From contig NZ_AQRC01000009.1 in NCBI RefSeq assembly GCF_000737065.1, positions 107,467 through 171,466 on the forward strand: a stretch of 64,000 nucleotides of DNA, written 5' to 3'. The notes under the pieces are model-generated. The model made no database searches. It had not been told where the DNA came from and saw nothing but the letters and a program-made list of their open reading frames with translations. Positions within the stretch are counted from its first letter, which is position 1. Every line of letters begins with the position of its first letter. This document shows, in pieces, positions 50,042-58,862 of this stretch. A program made the position numbers and the translations under genes. The stretch is from Thioclava atlantica (GTDB taxonomy: Bacteria; Pseudomonadota; Alphaproteobacteria; Rhodobacterales; Rhodobacteraceae).

Positions 50042-50524
50042 ATGTCCAATGCCAAGACAATTGAGAACCTGAACAAGGCGCTCAGGATGGAGATCAGCGC
50101 CGCACACCAGTATCAGCTTCATGCCCATGTCCTGGAGGACTGGGGCCTTGTCGGTCTCGCCGCGCAGATGCGCGAGGAACAGACCGAGGAAACCGGCCAT
50201 TCCGACCGCTTTCTGGAGCGGATCCTGTTTCTCAAGGGTGAGCCCGAGGTGGCTTTCGACAAGCCGCCGGTTCGGGCAAAGACCCTGCGCGAGATGTTTG
50301 AAGCCGACCTCAAGGACGAGGAAGAGGCGATTGCCTTCTACAGCCAGGCGGCACGCGCCGCGGCAGAGGAAAACGACATCGGATCGCGAATGCTGTTCGA
50401 GGAAATCGTGCTCGACGAGGAAGGGCACAAGGCCTGGCTGGAGTTGCAGCTCGAGCTCATCGAAAGGCTGGGCGAGGCCAGTTACAGCCTGCGCTTCCTC
50501 GATGAGACCAAGGCCGAAGCGTGA
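50042..50524 (+). CDS. bfr: bacterioferritin
   Basis: A 160-residue four-helix ferritin: LNKALRMEISAAHQYQLHAHVLEDWGL and MREEQTEETGHSDRF, plus a second EExH-type helix LFEEIVLDEEGHKAWL. It oxidises and stores iron and limits hydroxyl radical formation. The haem-ligand Met cannot be assigned with certainty. Confidence 0.85.
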   Translation: MSNAKTIENLNKALRMEISAAHQYQLHAHVLEDWGLVGLAAQMREEQTEETGHSDRFLERILFLKGEPEVAFDKPPVRAKTLREMFEADLKDEEEAIAFYSQAARAAAEENDIGSRMLFEEIVLDEEGHKAWLELQLELIERLGEASYSLRFLDETKAEA

Positions 50525-50605
50525 CGGCGAGGGGCAAGGCGGGCGCGCGCGCGCGCCTTGCTCCGCCACGACCGCCAGACACCCCGATGAACGCGGAGAC
50601 TGCCA

Positions 50606-51355
50606 CTGTTTCCCTATCTTGACAGCGTCGCACGCCGTTACCCGCCCGTCATCATATGGGCGCTCATTGCTGCGAACGTCCTCGCGTTTCTCTATCAGAC
50701 AAGCCTGCCGCCGCGCGTGGTAGACAGGTTCCTTTTCGAGTTCGCGCTGGTGCCTTCGCGCTTCTTCGGACAGCTAAGCCTCATCGCCCCGTCCGGCTGG
50801 ACCCCATTCCTGACCAATATCTTCCTGCACGGGGGCTGGCTTCACCTCATCTTGAACATGTGGACGCTCTGGATTTTCGGCCCCGCGGTCGAGGACCGGC
50901 TTGGGCCGGGCCGGTTCACGCTGTTCTATCTGTTCTGCGGTATCGCGGCCAGCCTGGCGCATGCCCTGGCCAACCCCGATTCCGTCATTCCCGCGCTCGG
51001 CGCATCCGGCGCGATCGCGGGCGTGATCGGCGCTTATGCGCGCATGTTTCCGGCGGCGAAGCTGGTGGTGATGGTGCCGGTTCTCTTCCTGCCGCTGTTC
51101 TTCGAGGTCCCGGCCCTTGGCTTCGCGATGATCTGGCTCGGCCTGCAGGTGATCCCCGGCATCCTGTCGCTGGGCGATCAGGCCATGGGCGGCGTCGCCT
51201 GGTGGGCGCATATCGGCGGGTTCGTCGCCGGTTGGCTCGTCACGCCATTCCTTCGAAGGCGCGCCGACGGCTATCGCAACTATTACCGCGACGAAGGCAT
51301 CTCCGGCTTTTTGCCCGACGGCCGACGGCAAGGAGGACAAGGTCCATGGACATAA
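50606..51355 (+). CDS. rhomboid-family intramembrane serine protease with probable CTG start
   Basis: The frame from 50606 gives 249 residues: FPYLDSVARRYPPVIIWALIAANVLAFL as the first helix, then HGGWLHLILNMWTLWIFG, the catalytic Ser in GASGAIAG and the His in HIGGFVAG. There is no ATG, GTG or TTG between the upstream stop and the first helix; GGAG sits 7 bases before CTG at 50606. Starting at the GTG at 50717 would delete the first helix. It overlaps the next gene by 10 bases. Confidence 0.82.
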   Translation: MFPYLDSVARRYPPVIIWALIAANVLAFLYQTSLPPRVVDRFLFEFALVPSRFFGQLSLIAPSGWTPFLTNIFLHGGWLHLILNMWTLWIFGPAVEDRLGPGRFTLFYLFCGIAASLAHALANPDSVIPALGASGAIAGVIGAYARMFPAAKLVVMVPVLFLPLFFEVPALGFAMIWLGLQVIPGILSLGDQAMGGVAWWAHIGGFVAGWLVTPFLRRRADGYRNYYRDEGISGFLPDGRRQGGQGPWT

Positions 51356-52188
51356 CGCAGCTTTTCTGGCTCTTCTTCATCTTCTCTGCGCTGCAACCGG
51401 TGCTTCAGCGCAGATATCTGGAGGCGATGCGCACCCGCAAGATTGCCCAGATCGAGAAGAAACGCGCGAGCCGCGTCATCTCGCTGATCCACCGGCAGGA
51501 GACCATGAACCTGCTGGGCTTTCCCCTGATGCGCTACATCGACGTCAACGATTCCGAGGAAGTCCTGCGTGCGATCCAGATGACCGACGACGAGGTGCCG
51601 CTCGATATCGTGCTGCACACGCCGGGTGGGCTGGTGCTGGCAGCAACCCAGATCGCGCGGGCCATTCAGGGCCATAAGGGAAAGGTCACCGTGTTCGTGC
51701 CGCATTACGCGATGTCGGGCGGCACCTTGATCGCGCTTGCCGCCGACGAGATCGTGATGTGCGAGCATTCCGTGCTGGGCCCCGTCGATCCGCAGCTCGG
51801 CCAGATGCCCGCCGCCTCGCTGATCAAGGTCGTCGAGGAAAAACCCATCGCCGAGATCGACGACCAGACGCTGATCATGGCCGATGTCGGTCGCAAGGCC
51901 ATCGCGCAGATCGAGGCCTTCGCGAAGCGGCTTCTCTCGGACAAAATGGATGAGGCCCGGGCGGCGGATGTGGCGGCGAAACTGGCGACCGGCACCTGGA
52001 CCCATGATTATCCGATCTCCGCCGATGAGGCACGCGAGCTGGGCCTGCCCGTCGGAACGGACATGCCCAAGGAAGTCCTGGAACTGATGACGCTTTACCC
52101 GCAGCCTGTGCGGCGGCAGGGCGGCGGCGTCGAATATCTGCCCGTGCCGCGAGAACGCGAGGCGCGCCGCGGCCTGTCTGGCCACTGA
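51346..52188 (+). CDS. SDH-type Clp-fold membrane serine protease
   Basis: A 280-residue protein with an N-terminal helix (ITQLFWLFFIFSALQPVLQ) and a ClpP/SppA-like fold: VPLDIVLHTPGGLVLAA, then the catalytic Ser in FVPHYAMSGGTLIALAADEIVM and SVLGPVDPQLGQMPA. It belongs to the SDH serine-proteinase family (PF01972). Its start lies inside the rhomboid gene. Confidence 0.82.
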   Translation: MDITQLFWLFFIFSALQPVLQRRYLEAMRTRKIAQIEKKRASRVISLIHRQETMNLLGFPLMRYIDVNDSEEVLRAIQMTDDEVPLDIVLHTPGGLVLAATQIARAIQGHKGKVTVFVPHYAMSGGTLIALAADEIVMCEHSVLGPVDPQLGQMPAASLIKVVEEKPIAEIDDQTLIMADVGRKAIAQIEAFAKRLLSDKMDEARAADVAAKLATGTWTHDYPISADEARELGLPVGTDMPKEVLELMTLYPQPVRRQGGGVEYLPVPREREARRGLSGH

Positions 52189-52245
52189 CGTCGAGAGAAC
52201 CATCCACCGCCCGGAGGACCGGGCCTGCTCAGCAAAGGAAACCAA

Positions 52246-52668
52246 ATGACGACCGTTATCTGCCCGAACTGCAATTCCACCAACCGGGTGCCGCAAGAGC
52301 GCCTGGGCGACAATCCCAATTGCGGACGCTGCGGCGGCGCCCTCTTTCAGGGCCATCCGGTTACGCTAACGGCGGCGAATTTCGACCGCCACGCAAATGC
52401 CGACCTGCCGTTGCTCGTCGATTTCTGGGCCGAGTGGTGCGGACCATGCAAGATGATGGCGCCCCAATTCGAAGCGGCGGCGCGCTCGCTCGAACCCCGT
52501 GTCCGCCTGGGCAAGCTCGATACGGAAGCCGAACAGCAGATCGCCGGCCGCTACGAGATCCGCGGCATTCCCACCATGATCCTCTTCAAAGGCGGCAAGG
52601 AAATCGCGCGCCAGAGCGGCGCGATGTCTGCCGCCCAGATCGCGCAATGGGCGCAATCGCGGCTCTGA
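52246..52668 (+). CDS. trxC: zinc-ribbon thioredoxin (TrxC type)
   Basis: A 140-residue thioredoxin-2: N-terminal CxxC pairs (CPNC and CGRC) that bind zinc and the active site AEWCGPCKMM. It reduces disulfides under oxidant stress and is a conserved tLST gene. It sits between the SDH protease and the antiporter. Confidence 0.94.
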   Translation: MTTVICPNCNSTNRVPQERLGDNPNCGRCGGALFQGHPVTLTAANFDRHANADLPLLVDFWAEWCGPCKMMAPQFEAAARSLEPRVRLGKLDTEAEQQIAGRYEIRGIPTMILFKGGKEIARQSGAMSAAQIAQWAQSRL

Positions 52669-52717
52669 TGATTTTGGCTCCTGGCCTTCCCTGCGCCATG
52701 CGATTTGGATAAGTCAA

Positions 52718-53854
52718 ATGCACGGCGTGACCGGATTTCTCGAAAGTGCGGCCCTGCTGGTGGCTGTGGCGTTCGTGCTGGTCACGATATGCTCACGGAT
52801 CGGCGTGCCCAGCATCGTGGGGTACATCTTGGCGGGTCTGTTGATCGGGCCGGCCGGTTTCGGACTGCTTGCTCAGAGCACGGCCCTCACCAACATCGGC
52901 GAGATTGGCGTGATACTCCTGCTGTTCGCGCTCGGCCTCGAATTCTCGTTTGAGAAGCTTGTGACGCTCAGGCATCACGTTTTCGGTGTCGGCGGCGCGC
53001 AGGTCGCGATCACGACAGTACTCTCTGCGGTCTTGGGAAGTCTGGCATTCGGCTTCGCGCCCGTCGCCGCGATTCTTGTTGGCGGGGCCGTTGCGATGTC
53101 ATCCACGGCCATGTGCCTGAAAGTGCTCGCAAGCCTGGACGCTCTGGCGTCGTCTCAGGGGCGCCTGGCCATCGCGGTGCTTCTGTTTCAGGATTTGGCA
53201 GCCGTCGCATTCCTGCTTCTTCACGATGCAACGAGCGGGGCCGCTGAAGGGCATGCCGCGATAACGGTCATCGCCAGCGCGGCAGCTTTGGTTGCCGCGC
53301 TGTTCATTGCCCGTGGTCCGTTGCAGGTGCTTGCCCGCTGGGTGGCGTCGCGTGGCGATCCGGAACTTGCCCAACTCCTCGCGCTCACCATTGCGCTCGG
53401 GTCTGCGATCGTGGCGACCTACGCCGGCCTTTCTCCAGCACTCGCCGCATTTGCGGCCGGCATGATTATCGGCGAGGGAGACGCGCGCCAGGCGGTCGAA
53501 AAGGAAATCCGGCCTTTTCGCGATTTATTTGTGGGGATTTTCTTCATCGGCATCGGAACGCAACTGCCGCTTGGGATCTTGCCTTCGTCTTGGCAGAGCG
53601 TCCTGTTCTGGCTCGCCATTCTGGTTCTGGGAAAGACGCTGATCGTTTTACTCCTCGCCCGACTATTCGGCGAGTCGCTTCAGACCTCATGGCGGGCCGC
53701 GATCATCTTGGCCCACGGAGGAGAGTTCAGCCTGATGCTGCTGTCGGTTTCCTCCGCGTCGGGCATTGTGGCGGAGGAATTCGCCGGCCCTCTCCTGCTC
53801 GCGATTGGTGCGAGCATTGTGGTCGGTAGCCTCATGATCAGGCGGTCGGGATAG
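52718..53854 (+). CDS. KefB-type cation/proton antiporter, membrane part only
   Basis: A 378-residue protein with about 12 helices and the CPA2 motifs (VGYILAGLLIGPAGFGLL, GVILLLFALGLEFSFEKL, GGAVAMSSTAMCLKVLASL). Known KefB proteins continue with a RCK/TrkA-N regulatory domain; here the frame stops after RRSG. It could be a naturally short form or a truncated end of the locus. It is the last gene of the plus-strand stress operon. Confidence 0.85.
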   Translation: MHGVTGFLESAALLVAVAFVLVTICSRIGVPSIVGYILAGLLIGPAGFGLLAQSTALTNIGEIGVILLLFALGLEFSFEKLVTLRHHVFGVGGAQVAITTVLSAVLGSLAFGFAPVAAILVGGAVAMSSTAMCLKVLASLDALASSQGRLAIAVLLFQDLAAVAFLLLHDATSGAAEGHAAITVIASAAALVAALFIARGPLQVLARWVASRGDPELAQLLALTIALGSAIVATYAGLSPALAAFAAGMIIGEGDARQAVEKEIRPFRDLFVGIFFIGIGTQLPLGILPSSWQSVLFWLAILVLGKTLIVLLLARLFGESLQTSWRAAIILAHGGEFSLMLLSVSSASGIVAEEFAGPLLLAIGASIVVGSLMIRRSG

Positions 53855-54261
53855 AACACCTGAGTTTTTCGTCTACAGATGATCTTCAGCATCTGCGCCA
53901 AATTTAGGAATGGAGCCGTCAAACATTACACAATGTGCGCCAGAGCCAAAATTGCATGCCTGTTCACAGCCGAGACTTTATTTCGCACGGTCGAAGGTGA
54001 AAAATGACCTCTCGGCAGACCAATGTGAGCAGCTACCGAAACCTGCGATTTGGCAATGCTGTACTCGGTTCTGAGCAACGTCTCCGCATAGCGGAAACCA
54101 TTTTAGGGAAAGCAGACTTCAAAGAGAAGCTCTGAGCCGTGCGGGTCGAGGCAACCTCACCCGACATTCGAACAATAGAGGAATCCGCGTCCTGACTTCA
54201 TTCAATCAGCCTCATTGACGCCGCTGCTCGGTCAAATCCACGATCTCGGCTGAAATGCGGG
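53855..54261. other. intergenic region after the stress operon
   Basis: No gene is supported apart from a 17-codon minus-strand ORF (54265-54212, MTRISAEIVDLTEQRRQ) that starts at the edge of the duplicated module behind GGAGAAAG. I could not see a strong terminator after the antiporter gene. Confidence 0.4.
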
Positions 54262-54462
54262 TCATTTTTCTTTCTCCAGAAATAAAAATTCGCTAAAGTC
54301 TTTTTAACAGAAATCTCTACTGAGCGCTCATTTTGAAAGCGCAAAGTCATGGGAAAAGCGCGCAAACTATTGCGCAAACAGTGCGCAATCTTATGGGCAC
54401 CGAGTGCTGGTTTTTTCGAAGAAAACCAATTTTCAGTGCGCAGCGCTTCGCGCCGCCCTACA
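54262..54462. repeat. duplicated 201-bp control module, copy 1
   Basis: It matches 61135-61335 over 201 bases with no gaps (roughly 85% by eye). It holds TTGCGC-N7-GCGCAA, a TTCGAA-centred palindrome (TGGTTTTTTCGAAGAAAACCA), and on the minus strand a Shine-Dalgarno followed by an ATG at the very edge. Copy 2 has TGATTTCTTCGAAGAAAATCA, so the arm bases changed together. Confidence 0.75.
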
Positions 54463-54472
54463 GGCGGTGTAG

Positions 54473-54533
54473 GTTTGCGCAAAGCTTTGCGTTCTACGCA
54501 TAAGTTTGCGCGATTTGCGCATAAGTTTGCGTA
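54473..54533. repeat. iteron-like array (CGCATAAGTTTGCG repeats)
   Basis: CGCATAAGTTTGCG occurs at 54497-54510 and 54518-54531, 21 bases apart start to start (two helical turns), preceded by the dyad TTTGCGCAAAGCTTTGCG. It adjoins the duplicated module. It may be an operator array or a remnant of a replication origin. Confidence 0.6.
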
Positions 54534-55166
54534 GCCGGAAAAATTGCTGTGAGTCGTCAGTCGAAATTTTTTCGATTTTTACGGTTAGCGGTCGGGGAGT
54601 TTTTCCAGCCCGCATGGCCCAAAGCTCACGCGGCAGAACTCGCGTCGATTCCGGTCGTTCATCAAGCCTGATAGAGACGCCGCGAACTTGTGTTGCCCGG
54701 AAGTTTGACGCTATCGGCCCATTGCGGTCATTCGCAAGAGACGCTGCGAATGGCCGGTCGCAGCCTCCAGGCACAACGCAAGATCGAGCGTCGGCAGCTG
54801 ACCCTGAAGAACCGCCCCCTGTTCGAGAACTCCTACCTTCCCGGTGCCCTGGGAAACGAGCCAAGCCCTCCGTTCCAGATCAGCCCCTCGTGTCCCAAAC
54901 CATCTGACGACGGACATCTCGGGCTAAGGGACGGAGTTCTCTAAACCACTGCTCCGTGGACATGACATTATCGCTGCCGAGAACGGAAATAGTCGCCTGT
55001 CCCATCATTGGGCAGGGCCGCCCTTTCAAAAGCGAAGCGGCAGGAGTTTCCTCCTGCCGCTCCACCTCCCGGCAAGTCGTGTGGCGAGCGTCAGCCGGTT
55101 CGCTTGGAACCTCGCGCCGCTCAGCCTTCTTGCCGGGACCCCCACACCCCTGATTTTAGAGAACGA
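54534..55166. other. 630-base region without a supported gene, with one hairpin
   Basis: Open frames here show no family features. AGCGGCAGGAG-TTTC-CTCCTGCCGCT (55036-55061) is a perfect 11-bp stem, possibly the end of the leftward cold-shock operon that stops at 55167. Confidence 0.5.
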
Positions 55167-55328
55167 TTATTCCTGAACGCCGCGCACCAAGGGGCCACGC
55201 TCGTCCGATATCTTGTCGTCGGACAGACTGCGGAAGAAGTGGTGCCAAGCGAGGGCGGCATGGCCCTTATGGGTCGCAAGGTCATTCGTCTGGGGCGTTT
55301 TGCCCGAAGGCACTTTTTCAAAAGCCAT
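55167..55328 (-). CDS. 53-residue protein in a cold-shock operon
   Basis: MAFEKVPSGKTPQTNDLATH... ending RGPLVRGVQE. GGAGGGCC lies 4 bases before the ATG. It is the third gene after cspA and the 72-residue gene. No family is recognised; the strong ribosome site supports translation. Confidence 0.5.
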   Translation of the reverse strand: MAFEKVPSGKTPQTNDLATHKGHAALAWHHFFRSLSDDKISDERGPLVRGVQE

Positions 55329-55394
55329 CTTCGGCCCTCCATGTTATTCCCGGGAGACGCCCGGGAAATTCTGTTGGATGACCGAATTTTCCGG

Positions 55395-55613
55395 TCAACT
55401 TCGCGGTTTCGTCCTGCGAGACGGTGGCTTCAGGTCGTGATCGCCCTCATCCCGCTCCAGTCGCGCCGCGCGCAAAGTCGCGGTCAGATCCGCTCTTTTT
55501 TCAGCTTCCGCCTCTCGGATGATGCGCACTGCGGCATCCGTCTTGTCCTGAGCCGTCCCCGGTTTCGGGGCAAGTTCGCGGAAGAAGCCGTTCAACTTGT
55601 CTTTGCGGGGCAT
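55395..55613 (-). CDS. 72-residue charged protein in a cold-shock operon
   Basis: A 72-residue helical, basic protein (MPRKDKLNGFFRELAPKPG, then a charged EAEAEKRADLTATLRAARLERDE helix). GGGAGGG is 5 bases before the ATG. It lies 56 bases after cspA on the same strand. Not recognised. Confidence 0.55.
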   Translation of the reverse strand: MPRKDKLNGFFRELAPKPGTAQDKTDAAVRIIREAEAEKRADLTATLRAARLERDEGDHDLKPPSRRTKPRS

Positions 55614-55669
55614 GTGCCCTCCCTGTTCGCGGGATCCGGCCCGATGGACCGGATCCGGAACCGATCCGA

Positions 55670-55876
55670 TCAGGCGAGTGCCAGATCGCAGGCGGACTCG
55701 CGTCCGTCGCGGCCGGTCTCGATCTCGTAAGTCACGGCCTGCCCGTCATTGAGCTGCGAGAGGCCCGCGCGCTCAAGGGCCGAAATATGGACGAAGATAT
55801 CCCGTCCGCCGGTCTTCGCCTCGATGAAGCCGAAGCCTTTGGTCTGGTTGAACCATTTCACGGTGCCATTGGCCAT
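55670..55876 (-). CDS. cold-shock protein, CspA family (copy 1)
   Basis: A 68-residue OB-fold RNA chaperone with RNP1 KGFGFI and RNP2 DIFVHISAL. The start MANGTVKWF at 55876 is standard. It shares a conserved leader with copy 2. It heads a minus-strand unit with two small genes. Confidence 0.95.
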   Translation of the reverse strand: MANGTVKWFNQTKGFGFIEAKTGGRDIFVHISALERAGLSQLNDGQAVTYEIETGRDGRESACDLALA

Positions 55877-55900
55877 CGTGATGTCTCCTATGATAAATGC

Positions 55901-55970
55901 TGCCCGCAAAACGCGACAGCCCGGCTCAGTCAATTCGAAAAGGCAGACTGAAGCCGACAAAGGAGACAGG
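55901..55970 (-). promoter_or_regulatory. conserved leader of cspA copy 1
   Basis: On the minus strand it begins CCTGTCTCCT and ends GCGGGCAG, about 25 bases before the start codon. It aligns over 70 bases with 58863-58931 ahead of copy 2 (about three-quarters identical). Cold-shock mRNAs often carry structured leaders that switch with temperature. Confidence 0.6.
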
Positions 55971-56073
55971 TTGCAGAAGGGAATTACGTTGCCCGCTCTC
56001 ACTACGCCGGTTCGGCGAAAATAGCAAAGGAAATAAGTAGCGTCCGGTTTTGCGCGATTTCGGCTGAGGGGGT

Positions 56074-56934
56074 TCAGAGGATCTGATCCGACCAGACTTC
56101 GAACCCCTCGAGGACATTCGTTCCGAAGGAATGGATCAGGGGAACGTCGGCCGCATCGCGGCCCTGAGCCACGAGAATGCGCCCGATGCGCGGGGTGTTG
56201 TTGCGCGGATCGAAGACCCACCAGCGCCCCTCCAGCCAGACCTCGATCCAGGCCGCGAAGTCCCCTGGCGGATAGGGCGGCGGTTCACCGATATCGCCAA
56301 GGTAGCCTGTGCAATAGCGGGCGGGGATGTTCATGCATCGGCAGAAGGCGATCGCCAGATGGGCATAGTCGCGGCAAACGCCCTGCGCCTCGGCATAGGC
56401 CTGGGCGGCACTGCGCGTGGCCCGGGCGGCGAGATAGTCGAACTGGATATGCGCATGCACGAAATCGCAGATCGCCTGCACCCGGGCGCGCCCGGGCGGG
56501 GTATGCTCGAACAGGCGCCAGGCGGTTTCGGACAGGGTGTCGGTCTCGCAATATCGACTGCCAAGGAGGTAGACGAGAACCTCGGCCGGCAATGCCTCCA
56601 CCCGGTCGGACCCGGCCTCGGGCGGCTGCGGGTCAGGCTGGCCGCTATCGGTGATGATCGCTTCTGTGCCGATGCTGAACAGGCCCTCGGGCGCGACAAG
56701 GCGCGTGCACCAGTTGCCGAACCCGTCGCGATAGGCGCTCAGCGGCACATTCGGCGTGGTTTTCAGATGATCGGGGAATTCGAGATCTCCGGCGCGGGAG
56801 AAATGCACATTGAGCAGCGCGATCATCGGCGTCGGCTGCGTCAGGCGGAGATCAAACCGGCAGCCGATCTTGATGCGCAGATCGGCGCGCTCGCCTGCGG
56901 CGGCTGATATGTCGGAAGGAGGCGGAAATGCCAT
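56074..56934 (-). CDS. transglutaminase-like cysteine protease family protein
   Basis: A 286-residue protein with the transglutaminase core: catalytic Cys in AQGVCRDYAHLAIAFCRCMNIPARYCTGY, His and Asp in DFAAWIEVWLEGRWWVFDPRNN. An N-terminal beta domain (residues 1-110) precedes it. The frame from 56934 is preferred over a longer basic one. It may cut or cross-link peptides; no substrate can be named. Confidence 0.85.
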   Translation of the reverse strand: MAFPPPSDISAAAGERADLRIKIGCRFDLRLTQPTPMIALLNVHFSRAGDLEFPDHLKTTPNVPLSAYRDGFGNWCTRLVAPEGLFSIGTEAIITDSGQPDPQPPEAGSDRVEALPAEVLVYLLGSRYCETDTLSETAWRLFEHTPPGRARVQAICDFVHAHIQFDYLAARATRSAAQAYAEAQGVCRDYAHLAIAFCRCMNIPARYCTGYLGDIGEPPPYPPGDFAAWIEVWLEGRWWVFDPRNNTPRIGRILVAQGRDAADVPLIHSFGTNVLEGFEVWSDQIL

Positions 56935-57656
56935 CGGGCGGCGTCCTTTATATCTATGCAATAGCCACGCGAGGGCGCGGCGTGATCGAAATGATCGTTC
57001 CTGCGTGGCATGGCGCCCCTGCAAGATTTCGGCAGGACTGTCCCGGCAAGGCGAACCGTCACCAAGGGACAGCCGAACACGCGGGAGGGCCATTCCCACG
57101 ATATGGGCTTGTCGCGTGTGAATGCGAGGCTCATGTGTCCCGATGCCGGGTTTTGCGTGCCGTCAAAGCTCTGCGTGACAGCGTGTTCCCCCTATCGAGG
57201 CGGATTTATTTATCACGCTATCAACGCCTTGCGTGGAAACTTCGCTCGAATGGATCAATTCTCTCGCAATCGCGGGACAAAGCGCCTACATCTTCCCTGC
57301 ATCTCTTAATTCTCGGACCCTGTTCCTCCCGGCTCAGCGACGATCTTGAGCTTTGTCGGGCCGCTGCCCTTTGCAGGCGGCATTTGGAAAAGGAACCTTT
57401 CGGTGGTGCATGGCGCCGCCAAGCCGTTCGAGCAGACCAAGGATCGTGGCAAGCAAGCCGCGCTCTGTCGGGCCGAGACCGCGAAAGCTGCCCTCTCGAT
57501 ATCCTGGCGACGTTCGCTTGCCAGAGATTGACGATCGAGAAGCGCGCGCTTCGGCGCTGAGCTTTGCACGATCCGTTCGGGAAAAAGACCTGCGCGCGTG
57601 ATCGCGCGCCAACCAATCAACCGCACGGTTTCGGAGAAATCCCCTACTGTGCCTTC
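56935..57656. other. 720-base region without a supported gene
   Basis: Several overlapping frames exist but none has a recognisable domain or good ribosome site. It lies between the transglutaminase gene (minus) and the DUF982/plsC pair (plus), so it should hold their promoters. Confidence 0.45.
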
Positions 57657-57983
57657 GTGATCGCGCGACCGTTCAAATCGGAGCCATCACGGACACCAAG
57701 AAAGACAAGAACCTTGATAGAAATTTACTGGGGCCAACCCATCTCGCTCGTCGTGTCGCCGGAAGGCGACGTGAAAAACTTCAGCACAATCGAACAAGCG
57801 CACTACTGGCTACGCCGGAAATGGCCCGTCGCCGATGCGGCGCTGGATCACGCCATCGAGCGTGTCGAGGCGGCCATGGACTGCATGGGCACCGTTGGTG
57901 ACGCACGCGCTGCTTTCCTCGGTGCCGCCAATACCGCTGGTTTCATGCCGTTCGACGCGAGTGTTCGCCCCCTTGCGGCCTGA
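57657..57983 (+). CDS. DUF982 family protein
   Basis: The DUF982 core runs from IEIYWGQPISLVVSPEGDV through AHYWLRRKWP to ARAAFLGAANTAG. The real start is uncertain: a GTG at 57657 or a TTG at 57714, which would match family length, are both in frame; there is no ATG. The end overlaps the probable plsC start. Function unknown. Confidence 0.65.
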   Translation: MIARPFKSEPSRTPRKTRTLIEIYWGQPISLVVSPEGDVKNFSTIEQAHYWLRRKWPVADAALDHAIERVEAAMDCMGTVGDARAAFLGAANTAGFMPFDASVRPLAA

Positions 57984-58755
57984 GCGCATCCCCCAAAAGG
58001 CTTCCCAGCTGCGGGAGGCACGCGGTTTTGCGACGTCGAGGCCGCAAGCAGCCCGCTCGAAGCTTTTCGACGGGTTGTTCGGTTTCTGGACGCTGCTGCA
58101 GGCGCCGCTGATCCCGTGCCTTGCGCTGGCGCACCGACCGAGCTTCGTTCGGGCGGCCATTCGGTTCTGGACAGCCGGGTTCTCCCTGCTGTCGCGCGGG
58201 ATCTTGCGGCAACGCGTGCGCGAAGTGGGACTCGAGAACAAACATCTCGACCGCCCCTGCATCTATGTCTGCAACCACCAGTCCACATGGGAGACACTGG
58301 CCTTCAACCGGCTGGTGCCCGATATCTGCATCATCGCAAAACACGAGTTGCGGCGCATCCCGATCTTCGGGTGGTTCCTCGCACATGCGCCGATGATCCT
58401 GATCGACCGGGGCGGTGGCGGGCGTGCTCTGGCGGGAATGATCACGCAGGCACGCGAAGAGGCCGCGAAAGGGCGCTCGATCCTGATCTTCCCGGAAGGC
58501 ACGCGTGTCGGCGTCGACGACAGATGCGCATTCCAGCCGGGCCTGATCGCGCTTTACCGCAAACTCGGCCTGCCGATCGTGCCGGTGGCGCACAATGCCG
58601 GTCACGTCTGGCGCAAGGGTGTCAAAACCGAGGGAACGATCACGGTGGCCTATTTCCCCGCGATCCCACCGGGGCGTCCGGCTGCCGAGGCGATTGCGCA
58701 GGTCGAGGCCCTTCTCAATGTCGAGAAAGATCGCCTGGCCCCGGCCATGTCGTGA
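57961..58755 (+). CDS. plsC: 1-acyl-sn-glycerol-3-phosphate acyltransferase
   Basis: About 264 residues from a GTG at 57961. It holds the PlsC motifs: NHQSTWE (the HX4D site with Glu in place of Asp, as I have seen in alphaproteobacterial enzymes), the FPEGTR substrate motif, and a C-terminal VPVAHN block. It makes phosphatidic acid. A mobile copy could alter membrane lipids under stress. The start is not certain. Confidence 0.8.
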   Translation: MFAPLRPERIPQKASQLREARGFATSRPQAARSKLFDGLFGFWTLLQAPLIPCLALAHRPSFVRAAIRFWTAGFSLLSRGILRQRVREVGLENKHLDRPCIYVCNHQSTWETLAFNRLVPDICIIAKHELRRIPIFGWFLAHAPMILIDRGGGGRALAGMITQAREEAAKGRSILIFPEGTRVGVDDRCAFQPGLIALYRKLGLPIVPVAHNAGHVWRKGVKTEGTITVAYFPAIPPGRPAAEAIAQVEALLNVEKDRLAPAMS

Positions 58756-58862
58756 TCGCAAGCGCTCGACGGATCGCGATTTCCGGGGCTCGATCTTCGG
58801 TTCGTCCTTGTTTTCTGCCCGTCAGACCCCATGTATAAAGAGCTTCGTTATACCGACCGCAC

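Noticed and set aside
54433..54907. Opposing frames of more than 130 codons
   Set aside because: They cover the iteron region and give Arg/Ser-rich sequence without family features.
55670..56221. A 183-codon extension upstream of cspA copy 1
   Set aside because: Only the last 68 residues match the family; the upstream part covers the conserved leader and is not coding.
56928..57626. Several frames in the gap before the DUF982 gene
   Set aside because: All overlap each other on both strands and none has a domain or good start.
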